A stretch of 64,000 nucleotides of DNA from positions 102,365-166,364 of the forward strand of contig JANOVM010000043.1 of the NCBI GenBank assembly GCA_031417395.1. Direction: 5' to 3'. The position numbers and the translations under genes are program-made. The notes under the pieces were generated by a model. That model made no database searches. It saw only the letters and a list, made by a program, of their open reading frames with translations, and was not told the origin of the DNA. This DNA is from JADKIH01 sp031417395. Its GTDB lineage: Bacteria > Bacteroidota > Bacteroidia > AKYH767-A > 2013-40CM-41-45. This document shows positions 9,311-16,721 of this stretch, in pieces (the stretch's first letter is position 1; each line of letters begins with the position of its first letter).

Positions 9311-9757
9311 TTACATTCCTTCTCTTTTATGTAACATTTCTCCGGTTACAGCATAAGTTACAGAATAGGATTTAGTCCCTTTTTTAATTAAAACTTCGTA
9401 GACAGCAGCTCCTTCTCTTTTTTCAATCTTAAGTGCTCTTTTAATAGCATAGCCGATGAATTGTTTTGAAACAGATTGTCGAATCATTTTCGGAAGCTCT
9501 ATTGTTTTGAGTTGAGTTTCTGTTTGTCTCCAGGGGCCATCGGCACTAAAATATGCTGACCTCAGAGTTTTCTTCATTACAAAGTTCGCTCTGTATTCAT
9601 TGGCATTTGCTAATTGCCAATTTACTTTTCCTGCTGTTGGGTACTTTGACTTAAAAGAAGCAGCAACGGAAGCGGGAAGTTTATCGGGTGATACTTTCTG
9701 TCCGAATGTTGTCAAAGTAAAAAAAATAAAAGTAAGTAGTATTATGGTTTTATTCAT
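9311..9757 (-). CDS. Secreted PepSY-like (DUF2874) protein
   Basis: A 148-residue protein with a signal peptide (cut after TFGQ) followed by a PepSY-like domain: LPASVAASFKSKYP, W-Q-x-x-N-x-x-x-Y-x-A-x-F and YEVLIKKGTKSYSVTYA, ending with the G-E-M-L-H pattern. Such beta-lactamase-inhibitor-like domains are common in Bacteroidota periplasmic proteins, and their ligand is usually unknown. The ATG at 9757 lies in an AT-rich region with no clear promoter. It converges with the rhodanese gene across an 83-base gap. Confidence 0.8.
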   Translation of the reverse strand: MNKTIILLTFIFFTLTTFGQKVSPDKLPASVAASFKSKYPTAGKVNWQLANANEYRANFVMKKTLRSAYFSADGPWRQTETQLKTIELPKMIRQSVSKQFIGYAIKRALKIEKREGAAVYEVLIKKGTKSYSVTYAVTGEMLHKREGM

Positions 9758-9848
9758 TTTGAATATTTTTTATTCATTTAATAGAGTCCTTTCTAACGAT
9801 AATAGTTTAGAAATATTTTAATAATAATAAATAAAAATAATTTCGACT

Positions 9849-11246
9849 TTATTTAATGATTTTTCCTGATTGCAAAAAATTGTCAGAATACGTCAGGCGA
9901 TAAAAATAAAGTCCCGGCTCAATTTCACTTATATTAATAGTTGAAATCCTATCTATTAGTAGCTTTGAAAAAAGAAGTTTTCCGGAAACGTCAAATAATT
10001 CTAAAAGAGATTTTTTATTATCGTTTTTATCGATGTAAAAATGACCATCTTTTGGAATGGGCGTAGGATATATTTTCACATCATGTTTATTTGAATTCAA
10101 TTCTTCAAAGCCGGTATAATACTGAATGTTTCCACAACTTAAATTTGCTTTATGGAAACCTGAAAGTCGATTATAGTAATATGAAAGATTACCACATGCT
10201 GTACAACCGACCACCGCATAACCTGTATATCCTAATCCACTTCCATAACCACCGATGGTTATTGTAGGTTCAAAAGGGGCTGGGTAACAATTGGCGAAAG
10301 GATTGAAAACATAATCTCCGGAACGATTCTCGACCATTACTCCACAATTATTAAAAAACATCCTATTACTATAAGCAATTCCATTTAATGTATCTGCTTC
10401 TTCAGGCATTTTATCCATGATTGGGGTGTTTAGCGATGAATAAGTATCTCCACCTGATCCATTAGTAATAGATGTTACTATATGAGTTCCAGTGCTATCC
10501 TGAACAAGGTTATTTATTATCGTTTGTGTTGAATAGGTGTAAACGATAGTATCTCCATTTGTAGAAATACTTTTGCCGGTAAAAATTTTTGTGAAATAAT
10601 TATGTGGCGGGTAAGGTGGATTCGCAAATCCTGGAATTATATATGTTTCATATTGTAATGTATCGCCAATATCAAAATCATATACTTTTCCGATTGTCAA
10701 TTGCAGTTGATCGTTTAACGTATATGAGTCAGAGTTAGTAGGAAAATCACGAAATGAAAATAATTTATAAAAGCCATTATTCTTACTAATAATAATTTCT
10801 TTTCCATTTGAAAGACTGATTGTTTTAATTGAATCGGGTAAACTATTAATTATAATAGGCGCAATATTTGTCACCGTAGCAAGAATGCCGGTGCTATTAA
10901 ACATCCAGGTAGAGCCAACACTATCCAAAGGGCGAAGGAAAAGAGAGTCATTAAAATAGTTGAAAAAGATAATTAAACTATCCGAACGAACAAGAATTTT
11001 TTGACCAATCCATGAAGGACCGAAAATATTGACACAATTATTAGAGTCGGGGTTGTATTCATCAATTGTAAAAAAATTGTAATACAATGTGTCGGTTCCA
11101 TTAACTTCAATTGAATCAACCATGATTGCACGAATATCATATTGGCCTCCAAAAAAATGAGGAGTATTCCATTGAAAAACTTTGTAATTCTGAGCTGAGA
11201 CGGTTAGGCTATAAAATACAAGGGAAAGGAATATAAAATTTCTCAT
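9849..11246 (-). CDS. Secreted T9SS type A protein, unknown function
   Basis: A protein of 465 residues starting MRNFIFLSLVFYSLTVSAQ, a clean signal peptide. No catalytic domain was recognised in the middle, which is rich in Tyr, Asn and Thr as in beta-sandwich surface proteins. The end (DVKIYPTPIPKDGHFYID ... ISEIEPGLYFYRL) is a type A sorting domain. A TTG 18 codons upstream (11298-11300) extends the frame but not the signal peptide, so ATG at 11246 is used. A possible relation to the paralogous pair at 16.7 and 18.0 kb is suggested only by shared style. Confidence 0.8.
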   Translation of the reverse strand: MRNFIFLSLVFYSLTVSAQNYKVFQWNTPHFFGGQYDIRAIMVDSIEVNGTDTLYYNFFTIDEYNPDSNNCVNIFGPSWIGQKILVRSDSLIIFFNYFNDSLFLRPLDSVGSTWMFNSTGILATVTNIAPIIINSLPDSIKTISLSNGKEIIISKNNGFYKLFSFRDFPTNSDSYTLNDQLQLTIGKVYDFDIGDTLQYETYIIPGFANPPYPPHNYFTKIFTGKSISTNGDTIVYTYSTQTIINNLVQDSTGTHIVTSITNGSGGDTYSSLNTPIMDKMPEEADTLNGIAYSNRMFFNNCGVMVENRSGDYVFNPFANCYPAPFEPTITIGGYGSGLGYTGYAVVGCTACGNLSYYYNRLSGFHKANLSCGNIQYYTGFEELNSNKHDVKIYPTPIPKDGHFYIDKNDNKKSLLELFDVSGKLLFSKLLIDRISTINISEIEPGLYFYRLTYSDNFLQSGKIIK

Positions 11247-11370
11247 CAAAAAAGAAGGATTTTTCAAAGGGTTTATTCCATATTCCTGTAAATATAGCAA
11301 TAAATATTTTAAAATGATATCCGTATCAACCTAGTGTTAATCAAAAAAAACTAATAAACGAAATCGAATC

Positions 11371-13197
11371 CTAAACAAATGCCTGCAAATCATACAACCT
11401 CTTATAAACCCCATTTTTAGCCAGAAGTTCAGCATGTTTTCCCCGCTCTATAATTTCACTTTTTTGCATGACAATGATTTCATCTGCATGCTGGATGGTT
11501 GAGAGGCGATGGGCAATAACTAATGTTGTTCTGTTTTTCATCAATTGAATGATGGCATCTTGCACGAGCCTTTCACTTTCTGTATCGAGAGCTGAAGTGG
11601 CTTCGTCTAAGATAAGTATAGGGGGATTTTTTAGGATAGCACGTGCAATGCTAATTCGTTGGCGTTGTCCACCGCTCATTTTACTTCCTCTGTCTCCTGT
11701 GTTTGTTTGATAGCCTTCAGGCATCTGAAGGATAAAGTCGTGTGCATTGGCAATCTTTGCTGCTGCAATGACGTCTTCTTCTTTTATATTGTTCAGTCCG
11801 AAAGCAATGTTGTTAAAAATAGTGTCGTTAAATAAAACGCTTTCCTGACTTACAATTCCCATCAGTCCGCGGAGGTCTTTTATTTTATAATCTTTTATAT
11901 TTTTTCCGTCGATCAGTATTTCTCCCTGAGCAGTATCGTAAAAGCGTGGCAATAAATCGGCGAGCGTTGTCTTTCCCGAACCGCTTTGGCCGACAAGAGC
12001 AATGGTTTTTCCTTTTTCAATTTTTAGGTTAATGTTTTTCAGTGCCCAGCCGCTTTCGCCTTTGTAATAGGCAAAAGAGACATCTTTGTATTCGACAGAA
12101 TTGCTGAAACTTTTGACAGGTAAAGCATTTTCTTTATCTGTAATCGTAATTTCTCCATCCAAAATTTTATTAATCCTGTCAACAGAAGACAAGCCTCTCT
12201 GAACATTTGTATATGCTTCTGAAAAAGCTTTGGCCGGAGGAATTAGTTGAGAGAAAATGGCAATGAAAGCAATAAATACAGAAGGCTCCAGCTTTTGTTC
12301 AGCACCAAGAACGAGTTGTCCGCCGAAATACATTACAATGACCAGAACAACGGCACCTAGAAATTCACTCATGGGAGCACTGAGGTCGCGTTTTCTATAC
12401 AGGCGGATCATTAATTTTCTGTATTCGTCATTCAGTTTTGAAAATTTTTCGTTGAAGAATTTTTCAGCAGTAAAGGCTTTGATTATACGAAGACCGGACA
12501 ACGTTTCTTCTATGGTAGCGAGAAGCACACCCATTTTCGCCTGACTTTTCGCCGAGGTACGTCGTAAACTTTTGCCTATTTGTCCAATTAGCAATCCGGC
12601 AATGGGTAATAAAATGAAAACAAACAACGATAACTGTGGACTCATAATCACCATTGTACTTAGAAAAAGAATCATGGTAATTGGTTCGCGAAAAACCACT
12701 TCAAGCGATTGCATAATACTCCATTCGATTTCCTGAACGTCAGATGTCATGCGCGAAATAAGGTCGCCTTTACGTTCGTCAGAAAAATACGTCAGCGGCA
12801 GCCAGAGAATTTTATTGTACATTTTATTTCGCAAATCACGTACAACACCGTTACGGATAGGCGACACAAAAAACATAGCCAGGTAACGAAAGAGATTTTT
12901 TAGAAAAAAGAGTACGACAACTGTAATGGAAATCATCATCAAGGCCTCTATTTTTCCATTTTCAGCTATATAATTACTGAGGAAATAATTAAAATTCCCC
13001 AGCAATGATTTCACCGAAAGGGACCATGGAACTTGTTTGTAATCGGATGTCTGGTTAAAAAGCACATTCAGGAATGGGGCAATCATAGTCAGTGAAAAAA
13101 GGGAAAAAATAACTGACATTATATTGCAAAGGATATTCAATGCAGCAAACTTTTTATACCCGCCAACAAAACGGAGAATCCTAAAATAATTTTTCAC
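11371..13197 (-). CDS. ABC exporter with fused permease and ATPase, MsbA-like
   Basis: A protein of 608 residues with six membrane segments (about 20-300) of the type I exporter fold and a C-terminal nucleotide-binding domain. Walker A is GQSGSGKTT near residue 400, the signature is MSGGQRQR near 505 and Walker B is ILILDEATSALD near 524, followed by the H-loop in VIAHRLST. It works as a homodimer, probably flipping lipids or lipid A precursors across the inner membrane as MsbA does; the substrate is inferred. I use the GTG at 13195-13197 (protein starts VKNYFRILRF) because a perfect -7 element lies four bases before it. A GTG at 13293 would add 32 residues, upstream of the promoter. Confidence 0.88.
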   Translation of the reverse strand: MKNYFRILRFVGGYKKFAALNILCNIMSVIFSLFSLTMIAPFLNVLFNQTSDYKQVPWSLSVKSLLGNFNYFLSNYIAENGKIEALMMISITVVVLFFLKNLFRYLAMFFVSPIRNGVVRDLRNKMYNKILWLPLTYFSDERKGDLISRMTSDVQEIEWSIMQSLEVVFREPITMILFLSTMVIMSPQLSLFVFILLPIAGLLIGQIGKSLRRTSAKSQAKMGVLLATIEETLSGLRIIKAFTAEKFFNEKFSKLNDEYRKLMIRLYRKRDLSAPMSEFLGAVVLVIVMYFGGQLVLGAEQKLEPSVFIAFIAIFSQLIPPAKAFSEAYTNVQRGLSSVDRINKILDGEITITDKENALPVKSFSNSVEYKDVSFAYYKGESGWALKNINLKIEKGKTIALVGQSGSGKTTLADLLPRFYDTAQGEILIDGKNIKDYKIKDLRGLMGIVSQESVLFNDTIFNNIAFGLNNIKEEDVIAAAKIANAHDFILQMPEGYQTNTGDRGSKMSGGQRQRISIARAILKNPPILILDEATSALDTESERLVQDAIIQLMKNRTTLVIAHRLSTIQHADEIIVMQKSEIIERGKHAELLAKNGVYKRLYDLQAFV

Positions 13198-13201
13198 GGG
13201 G

Positions 13202-13209
13202 CAAATATA
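13202..13209 (-). promoter_or_regulatory. -7 promoter element of the ABC exporter (TATATTTG)
   Basis: On the minus strand TATATTTG is followed by CCCC and then the GTG start. With transcription beginning about five bases after the G, the message would be leaderless. No good -33 box was seen. Confidence 0.6.
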
Positions 13210-13310
13210 AGTTAAAGAATTGACTAGTGGGAGGAAGGGAAAATGGAATGAGATGGAAAAACTAGTTCGAGTTTTATTATTTTCAGTTGGCACAAAAACC
13301 TAAAATATTT

Positions 13311-13411
13311 CTGCGAAATGACGCTACTCTGCTATTATTTAGTGCTTGCGTCGGGTTGCCAAAGGTAGTCAGACGCAGGCACTATTACTAAATAAGTCGG
13401 TCATCTCGCAG
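13311..13411. repeat. Intergenic nested inverted repeat
   Basis: CTGCGAAATGAC (13311-13322) pairs with GTCATCTCGCAG (13400-13411), 11 of 12 bases matching. Inside it TAGTGCTTGCGTC (13340-13352) pairs with GACGCAGGCACTA (13372-13384), 12 of 13. It lies in the 446-base gap upstream of the ABC exporter and codes for nothing visible. Confidence 0.7.
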
Positions 13412-13443
13412 AGTAATATAATTAAGTTAAGATTTTAATAATG

Positions 13444-13564
13444 CCCTTCGGCTGCGCTCAGGGACCGGTTACTCGCAATAGGTTTATGCTTCGACTACGC
13501 TCAGCTGAGCGTAGTCGAAGCCTTATCATAAACCTAAAAACGGTCCCTGAGCGAAGTCGAAGGG
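13444..13564. repeat. Three-tier nested palindrome (REP-like)
   Basis: Outer arms 13444-13467 and 13541-13564 match at 22 of 24 bases (CCCTTCG...CAGGGACCG). Middle arms TAGGTTTATG (13479-13488) and CATAAACCTA (13527-13536) match fully. At the core 13488-13521 is a perfect 34-base palindrome centred on CTCAG/CTGAG with ends GCTTCGAC/GTCGAAGC. Outer and core arms share TTCGACT(A/T)CGCTCAG, so the element seems built from copies of one unit. Similar TTCGACTTCGCTCAGGGACC repeats are common between genes in Bacteroidota genomes. Confidence 0.85.
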
Positions 13565-13643
13565 TTAATTCTATAACTTAATGACATTGCTCACAGAGAC
13601 CTTTTAGTTTTATTGGTAGAAATTTCAATCATATGTTTCAACC

Positions 13644-14069
13644 CTATTTTTTTAAAACCACATATTTCATTAAAAAATCATGTGCATTCAAGATCTCAAT
13701 TTCAGAAAAATAAAAATCATTTTTATCGTTTGTAACAATGCATTTGCATTTGCTATTAAGAGCCGAGTAATATTCCAGCCCATCTTCGAAATCGTTAATG
13801 GCTTTATTTGCTGTTGTTTTTCTTACGGATTCCTCATTGATAGTGGTAATGCGAATTTTATCCGAAAGAAGTTTTATTTTTTTCCTCGCCAGAGTATTTC
13901 CATTCTTTTTTTCTGCAAAATAGAAGGCAATGGCCAGACAAAGAGGAGATGTAAAAACCTCAAATTTTTTATTATCGCACAAGCTTAGAATTTGCGAACA
14001 AAAGGAAAACTGAGGATATTCATTACACAAGACGGTAACCAGAATATTTGCATCAAGGAAGATTTTCAC
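13644..14069 (-). CDS. PIN-domain toxin (VapC-like)
   Basis: A protein of 141 residues with the PIN nuclease fold. Candidate metal-binding acids are D6 (FLDANIL), D93/E95/D96 in NDFEDGLEY and D115/D118 in TNDKNDF. VapC-type toxins are Mg-dependent RNases that cut tRNA or rRNA. The gene overlaps the antitoxin gene upstream by four bases (ATGA, 14066-14069), so the two are translationally coupled. The target is not known. Confidence 0.88.
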   Translation of the reverse strand: MKIFLDANILVTVLCNEYPQFSFCSQILSLCDNKKFEVFTSPLCLAIAFYFAEKKNGNTLARKKIKLLSDKIRITTINEESVRKTTANKAINDFEDGLEYYSALNSKCKCIVTNDKNDFYFSEIEILNAHDFLMKYVVLKK

Positions 14070-14329
14070 TTGACTTTCTTTTTTTCGAAGAATTCTTTCT
14101 TCAATGATTTCCGGGAACGATTAGAGCGGATGTATTCGACTTTGCCTTCACTAAGCTGTTGGATCCAATCGGATACGGGAAGTTCATCGATGGATTTATG
14201 AGAAGAACTTGTAACCTTTGTTAAAAGGAATTCCATAAGGCGAGACAAGCTAATGTCGTTATCATCAGCAAATTTTTTCGCTTTTTGAATGACGCTTTTA
14301 TCGAAACTAAGGGTAATTTTTGCATCCAT
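14066..14329 (-). CDS. Antitoxin, DUF6364 family
   Basis: A protein of 87 residues from the ATG at 14327-14329 (MDAKITLSFDKSVIQKAKKF). The N-terminal beta strand (KITLSFD) followed by two helices (KAKKFADDNDISLSRLMEFL) is the ribbon-helix-helix plan of DUF6364, which pairs with PIN toxins. The basic C-terminal tail probably binds the toxin. The frame can be pushed to a TTG at 14354-14356, but that TTG is part of the -7 promoter box. The pair is likely autoregulated. Confidence 0.85.
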   Translation of the reverse strand: MDAKITLSFDKSVIQKAKKFADDNDISLSRLMEFLLTKVTSSSHKSIDELPVSDWIQQLSEGKVEYIRSNRSRKSLKKEFFEKKKVK

Positions 14330-14353
14330 GGGAGCAAGTATTATTTTATACGA

Positions 14354-14361
14354 CAAAGATA
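14354..14361 (-). promoter_or_regulatory. -7 element of the PIN toxin-antitoxin operon (TATCTTTG)
   Basis: An exact TAnnTTTG match on the minus strand, 24 bases before the antitoxin ATG. A -33 TTG at standard spacing was not found. Confidence 0.55.
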
Positions 14362-14490
14362 TAAAATCTATACGGCAAAGTAAAATTTTAAACCAATATT
14401 TGACTTAAATGCTGTTTAACATGGATTTTAATACGATTATGATTATTTTCCCTTACAGTCAACCAAATATTACTATTTCCTTCAAATTTC

Positions 14491-14498
14491 TATCTTTG
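14491..14498 (+). promoter_or_regulatory. -7 element of rbfA (TATCTTTG)
   Basis: An exact TAnnTTTG match whose last G is five bases before the A of the rbfA ATG. Transcription would start at or next to the start codon, giving a leaderless message. Confidence 0.65.
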
Positions 14499-14502
14499 CA
14501 CC

Positions 14503-14862
14503 ATGGATACGACCAGACAGCAAAAATACAATCGCCTTTTCCAGAAGGAAATCGGCGAACTATTTCAGAAGGAAGGGTTTAATTTTTTCGGAAAAGCATT
14601 TGTAACAGTAACCAATGTCAGAGTTAGTCCCGATTTGGGCATTGCTAAAATATACCTGAGCATTTTTGGTTCCAAAGATCCCAACCAGGTTATGGAGCAG
14701 ATAGAAAAGCACAATAAGGAAATACGCAAACAATTCGGTAACAGTATTCGCCACCAGGCACGTATTGTTCCCGAGCTGAAGTTTTTCCTCGATGATTCGC
14801 TTGATTATGTAGAGAAAATCGAAAAACTCCTCAAGGGCGACAAACCCAAGGAGAAGGAATAA
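14503..14862 (+). CDS. rbfA: 30S ribosome-binding factor A
   Basis: RbfA binds the immature 30S subunit near helix 1 of 16S rRNA and helps its late maturation. The 119-residue protein has the single KH-type domain: KEIGELFQKEG, a VTVTNVRVSPDLGIAKIYLS strand-loop and IRHQARIVPELKFFLDDSLD, which is the family end signature. It is followed 42 bases later by a methyltransferase gene, probably cotranscribed. Bacteroidota RbfA proteins are usually 110-130 residues. Confidence 0.95.
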   Translation: MDTTRQQKYNRLFQKEIGELFQKEGFNFFGKAFVTVTNVRVSPDLGIAKIYLSIFGSKDPNQVMEQIEKHNKEIRKQFGNSIRHQARIVPELKFFLDDSLDYVEKIEKLLKGDKPKEKE

Positions 14863-14904
14863 TTATTTTATTTTTTCAAGTACATTCCCCAAACAAATTA
14901 AACA

Positions 14905-15711
14905 ATGCAATACGATCCGATAAAACGCATACTCGGAAATGTTTTCAATAAAACGCCTTTCCTCCGCCGTTTGTTTTACAACCTGCTCGACCTTTTACTT
15001 TTACGGTCTTGGCACATTCACAAAGAACTACGCCTCTGGATAAAGGAAAGCAAAAATGCAACAGATATCCTTGATGCAGGCGCCGGTTTCGGTCAATATA
15101 CTTATTGGCTTCATTCAACAAATCCGCAATGGAAAATTTTATCTGTCGATGTTAAGGATGAGCAGGTGGCAGACTGCAATAACTTTTTTCAAAAAATAGG
15201 AGCAACAAATGTCCGCTTCGAAGTGCAGGACTTAACTAAATATGTAAAGCAGAATTCTTTTGATCTTGTAGTTTGTGTTGATGTCATGGAACATATTGAA
15301 GAAGATGTTCAGGTATTCAAAAATTTTCATGCTTCCATGAAAAGCGGAGCCATGCTGGTAATCTCCACACCATCCGATCAGGGAGGAAGCGATGTTCACG
15401 GCGACGAGCAGGCATCGTTCATTGAAGAACACGTTCGCGATGGATACAATATTCTTGCTATACAGGAAAAACTAAAATCAGCCGGCTTCTCAAAAACGTA
15501 TGCCCGTTATCAATACGGCACACCGGGAAAAATTTCCTGGAGGTTGTCGATGAAATATCCAATACAAATGCTGGGAGTTTCAAAACTGTTTTTTATTATT
15601 CTTCCGGTTTATTATGTTGTTGCTTATCCAATTTCGTTTGTGCTTAATTATGCTGATACGGTAATGAGTCATAAAACTGGGACTGGACTGATTGTAAAGG
15701 CTTGGAAGTAG
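14905..15711 (+). CDS. Class I SAM-dependent methyltransferase
   Basis: A protein of 268 residues. DILDAGAGFGQYTYWL (about 52-67) is motif I that binds S-adenosylmethionine. VCVDVMEHIEE (about 120-130) is the motif around the strand 4 acid, and LVISTPSDQGG follows. A hydrophobic C-terminal stretch (KLFFIILPVYYVVAYPISFV) suggests membrane association, as in methyltransferases acting on lipids or quinones. Substrate unknown. The ~235-bp repeat element begins 18 bases after its stop codon. Confidence 0.85.
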   Translation: MQYDPIKRILGNVFNKTPFLRRLFYNLLDLLLLRSWHIHKELRLWIKESKNATDILDAGAGFGQYTYWLHSTNPQWKILSVDVKDEQVADCNNFFQKIGATNVRFEVQDLTKYVKQNSFDLVVCVDVMEHIEEDVQVFKNFHASMKSGAMLVISTPSDQGGSDVHGDEQASFIEEHVRDGYNILAIQEKLKSAGFSKTYARYQYGTPGKISWRLSMKYPIQMLGVSKLFFIILPVYYVVAYPISFVLNYADTVMSHKTGTGLIVKAWK

Positions 15712-15728
15712 TAGAACGTTTTTCCCTT

Positions 15729-15963
15729 GCTGGGCGAAGTTAAGCGCGAAACGAAATCTTTATTAAATGAAATGCTAGCTGATTGAGCGCGTGACTTCGT
15801 CCACGACGTGGCTTTTAATGTTCTAACGAATTCCACTTTCCTGTTTTTTGCAAATTTTGGAAAATGTACGTAAGTTAATCCCACGCTCCGTGGTGGACGA
15901 AGTCGCGCGCTCGAGATAATTGCAGAGCAATTATTTATATTTCTACTTCGCGCTTCGCCCAGC
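15729..15963. mobile_element. MITE-like nested-inverted-repeat element, copy 1
   Basis: Ends are GCTGGGCGAAG and CTTCGCCCAGC. Next inside is AAGCGCGAA on the left against TTCGCGCTT on the right. A second, internal inverted repeat has GAGCGCGTGACTTCGTCCAC on the left and its near complement (GTGGACGAAGTCGCGCGCTC) on the right. It codes for nothing visible. A copy about 97% identical over aligned bases lies at 18995-19239; copy 1 lacks 2 bases in the left arm and 8 bases (AAGTACTT-like) in the right arm relative to it. The right flank is a truncated minus-strand gene. No clear target duplication was found. Confidence 0.8.
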
Positions 15964-16044
15964 TGAAGTAACCTCCTCGGTTTTTATTTCACCGGAAGCA
16001 ATCTGAATTACAAATGTATATTTCTCCTCATTCAAATCAATCAT
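15943..16044 (-). pseudogene. Truncated unknown gene cut by repeat copy 1 (gene B)
   Basis: The minus-strand ATG at 16042-16044 starts MIDLNEEKYTFVIQIASG and continues EIKTEEVTS, then runs into the repeat element (from 15963) and stops at a TAG inside it. The ATG overlaps the stop of the preceding fragment by four bases (ATGA), as in coupled operons. The peptide before the junction has normal composition. The family was not recognised. Confidence 0.5.
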
Positions 16045-16157
16045 TGAGCGAGTTTTTCAAGAAGTTCTCTATCTTCAATTAAAATTTTACGCATATTTTG
16101 AGATAAACTAATAGTATCGGCAGATTTGCTTTGAAGGGCTTTTAGATATTCTTGTAG
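16041..16157 (-). pseudogene. C-terminal fragment of an unknown gene upstream of gene B
   Basis: The open minus-strand frame of 38 residues (LQEYLKALQSKSADTI through KILIEDRELLEKLAQ) ends in TGA at 16041-16043 and has no start codon; a stop lies just upstream. Its helical, charged composition and the ATGA overlap with gene B suggest a former two-gene operon, perhaps a toxin-antitoxin-like pair. This is inference. Confidence 0.4.
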
Positions 16158-16341
16158 TTAATTTTATTTTCAAATATACCCAAAAGAAAACTGCTTAAGC
16201 AACAACTGAAATTGCTGATATTTACAGTTCGCTAAAAGCAAAAATAATAAATAAGTTTGAATTCAGTATTGAACCTTGCACTTTAGAATTCAAACTGTAA
16301 GTTCAAGTCCTGAAGTATTGAATTAGGAAACAATAACGCGG

Positions 16342-16575
16342 ATTTCAAATCACTACTGTTCGGAACCTTTGTAAATTGTCTGAACCCTGAAAGAAGGGAT
16401 TAAAGGATTAACATGAATTGAAATAATGCAATGTGCCTACAAGCAAATGAAATTGAGATCCTCTTCATTTTCAAATTAAGGGTACTCCTTCAAGGCAATC
16501 CTTTAATCCTTCCTTTCAAGGGTCAGATGTTATTTTTCAAAGTTAACGATGTTGTGAACAGTAGTGTTTTCAAAT
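16342..16575. repeat. Long imperfect hairpin (~234 bp)
   Basis: Outer arms: TTTCAAATCACTACTGTTC on the left (to 16361) against GAACAGTAGTGTTTTCAAAT on the right (16556-16575). Inner arms: TCTGAACCCTGAAAGAAGG and GATTAAAGGATT on the left (16379-16409) against AATCCTTTAATCC and CAAGGGTCAGA on the right (16497-16527). A 69-codon plus-strand frame inside (16431-16637) is not credible as a gene. It makes up most of the gap between the broken genes and the secreted protein at 16.7 kb. Confidence 0.65.
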
Positions 16576-16671
16576 CAGTAGAAATTGACGGCAGGATTGC
16601 TAATCTCCGAACAACGGAGATTCTTTACTTTTTGTAGAAATATTCAATAGTTGTAAATTATTTTGTAATAA

Positions 16672-16702
16672 TTTGTAGGAGTAATAATAAATATTATCTT
16701 TG
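16672..16702 (+). promoter_or_regulatory. Promoter (TTTG...TATCTTTG)
   Basis: TTTG at 16672-16675 (-33) and TATCTTTG at 16695-16702 (-7) are 19 bases apart, as in the Bacteroidota consensus. The start codon of the secreted protein is 20 bases beyond. Confidence 0.75.
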
Positions 16703-16721
16703 ATTATACATTCCTATTAAA

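Noticed and set aside
13293..13293. GTG start for the ABC exporter giving 640 residues
   Set aside because: The first 32 residues do not look like the family and lie upstream of the -7 box that precedes the GTG at 13197.
16431..16637. 69-codon plus-strand frame
   Set aside because: It lies across the loop and right arm of a long hairpin and has no family features or promoter.
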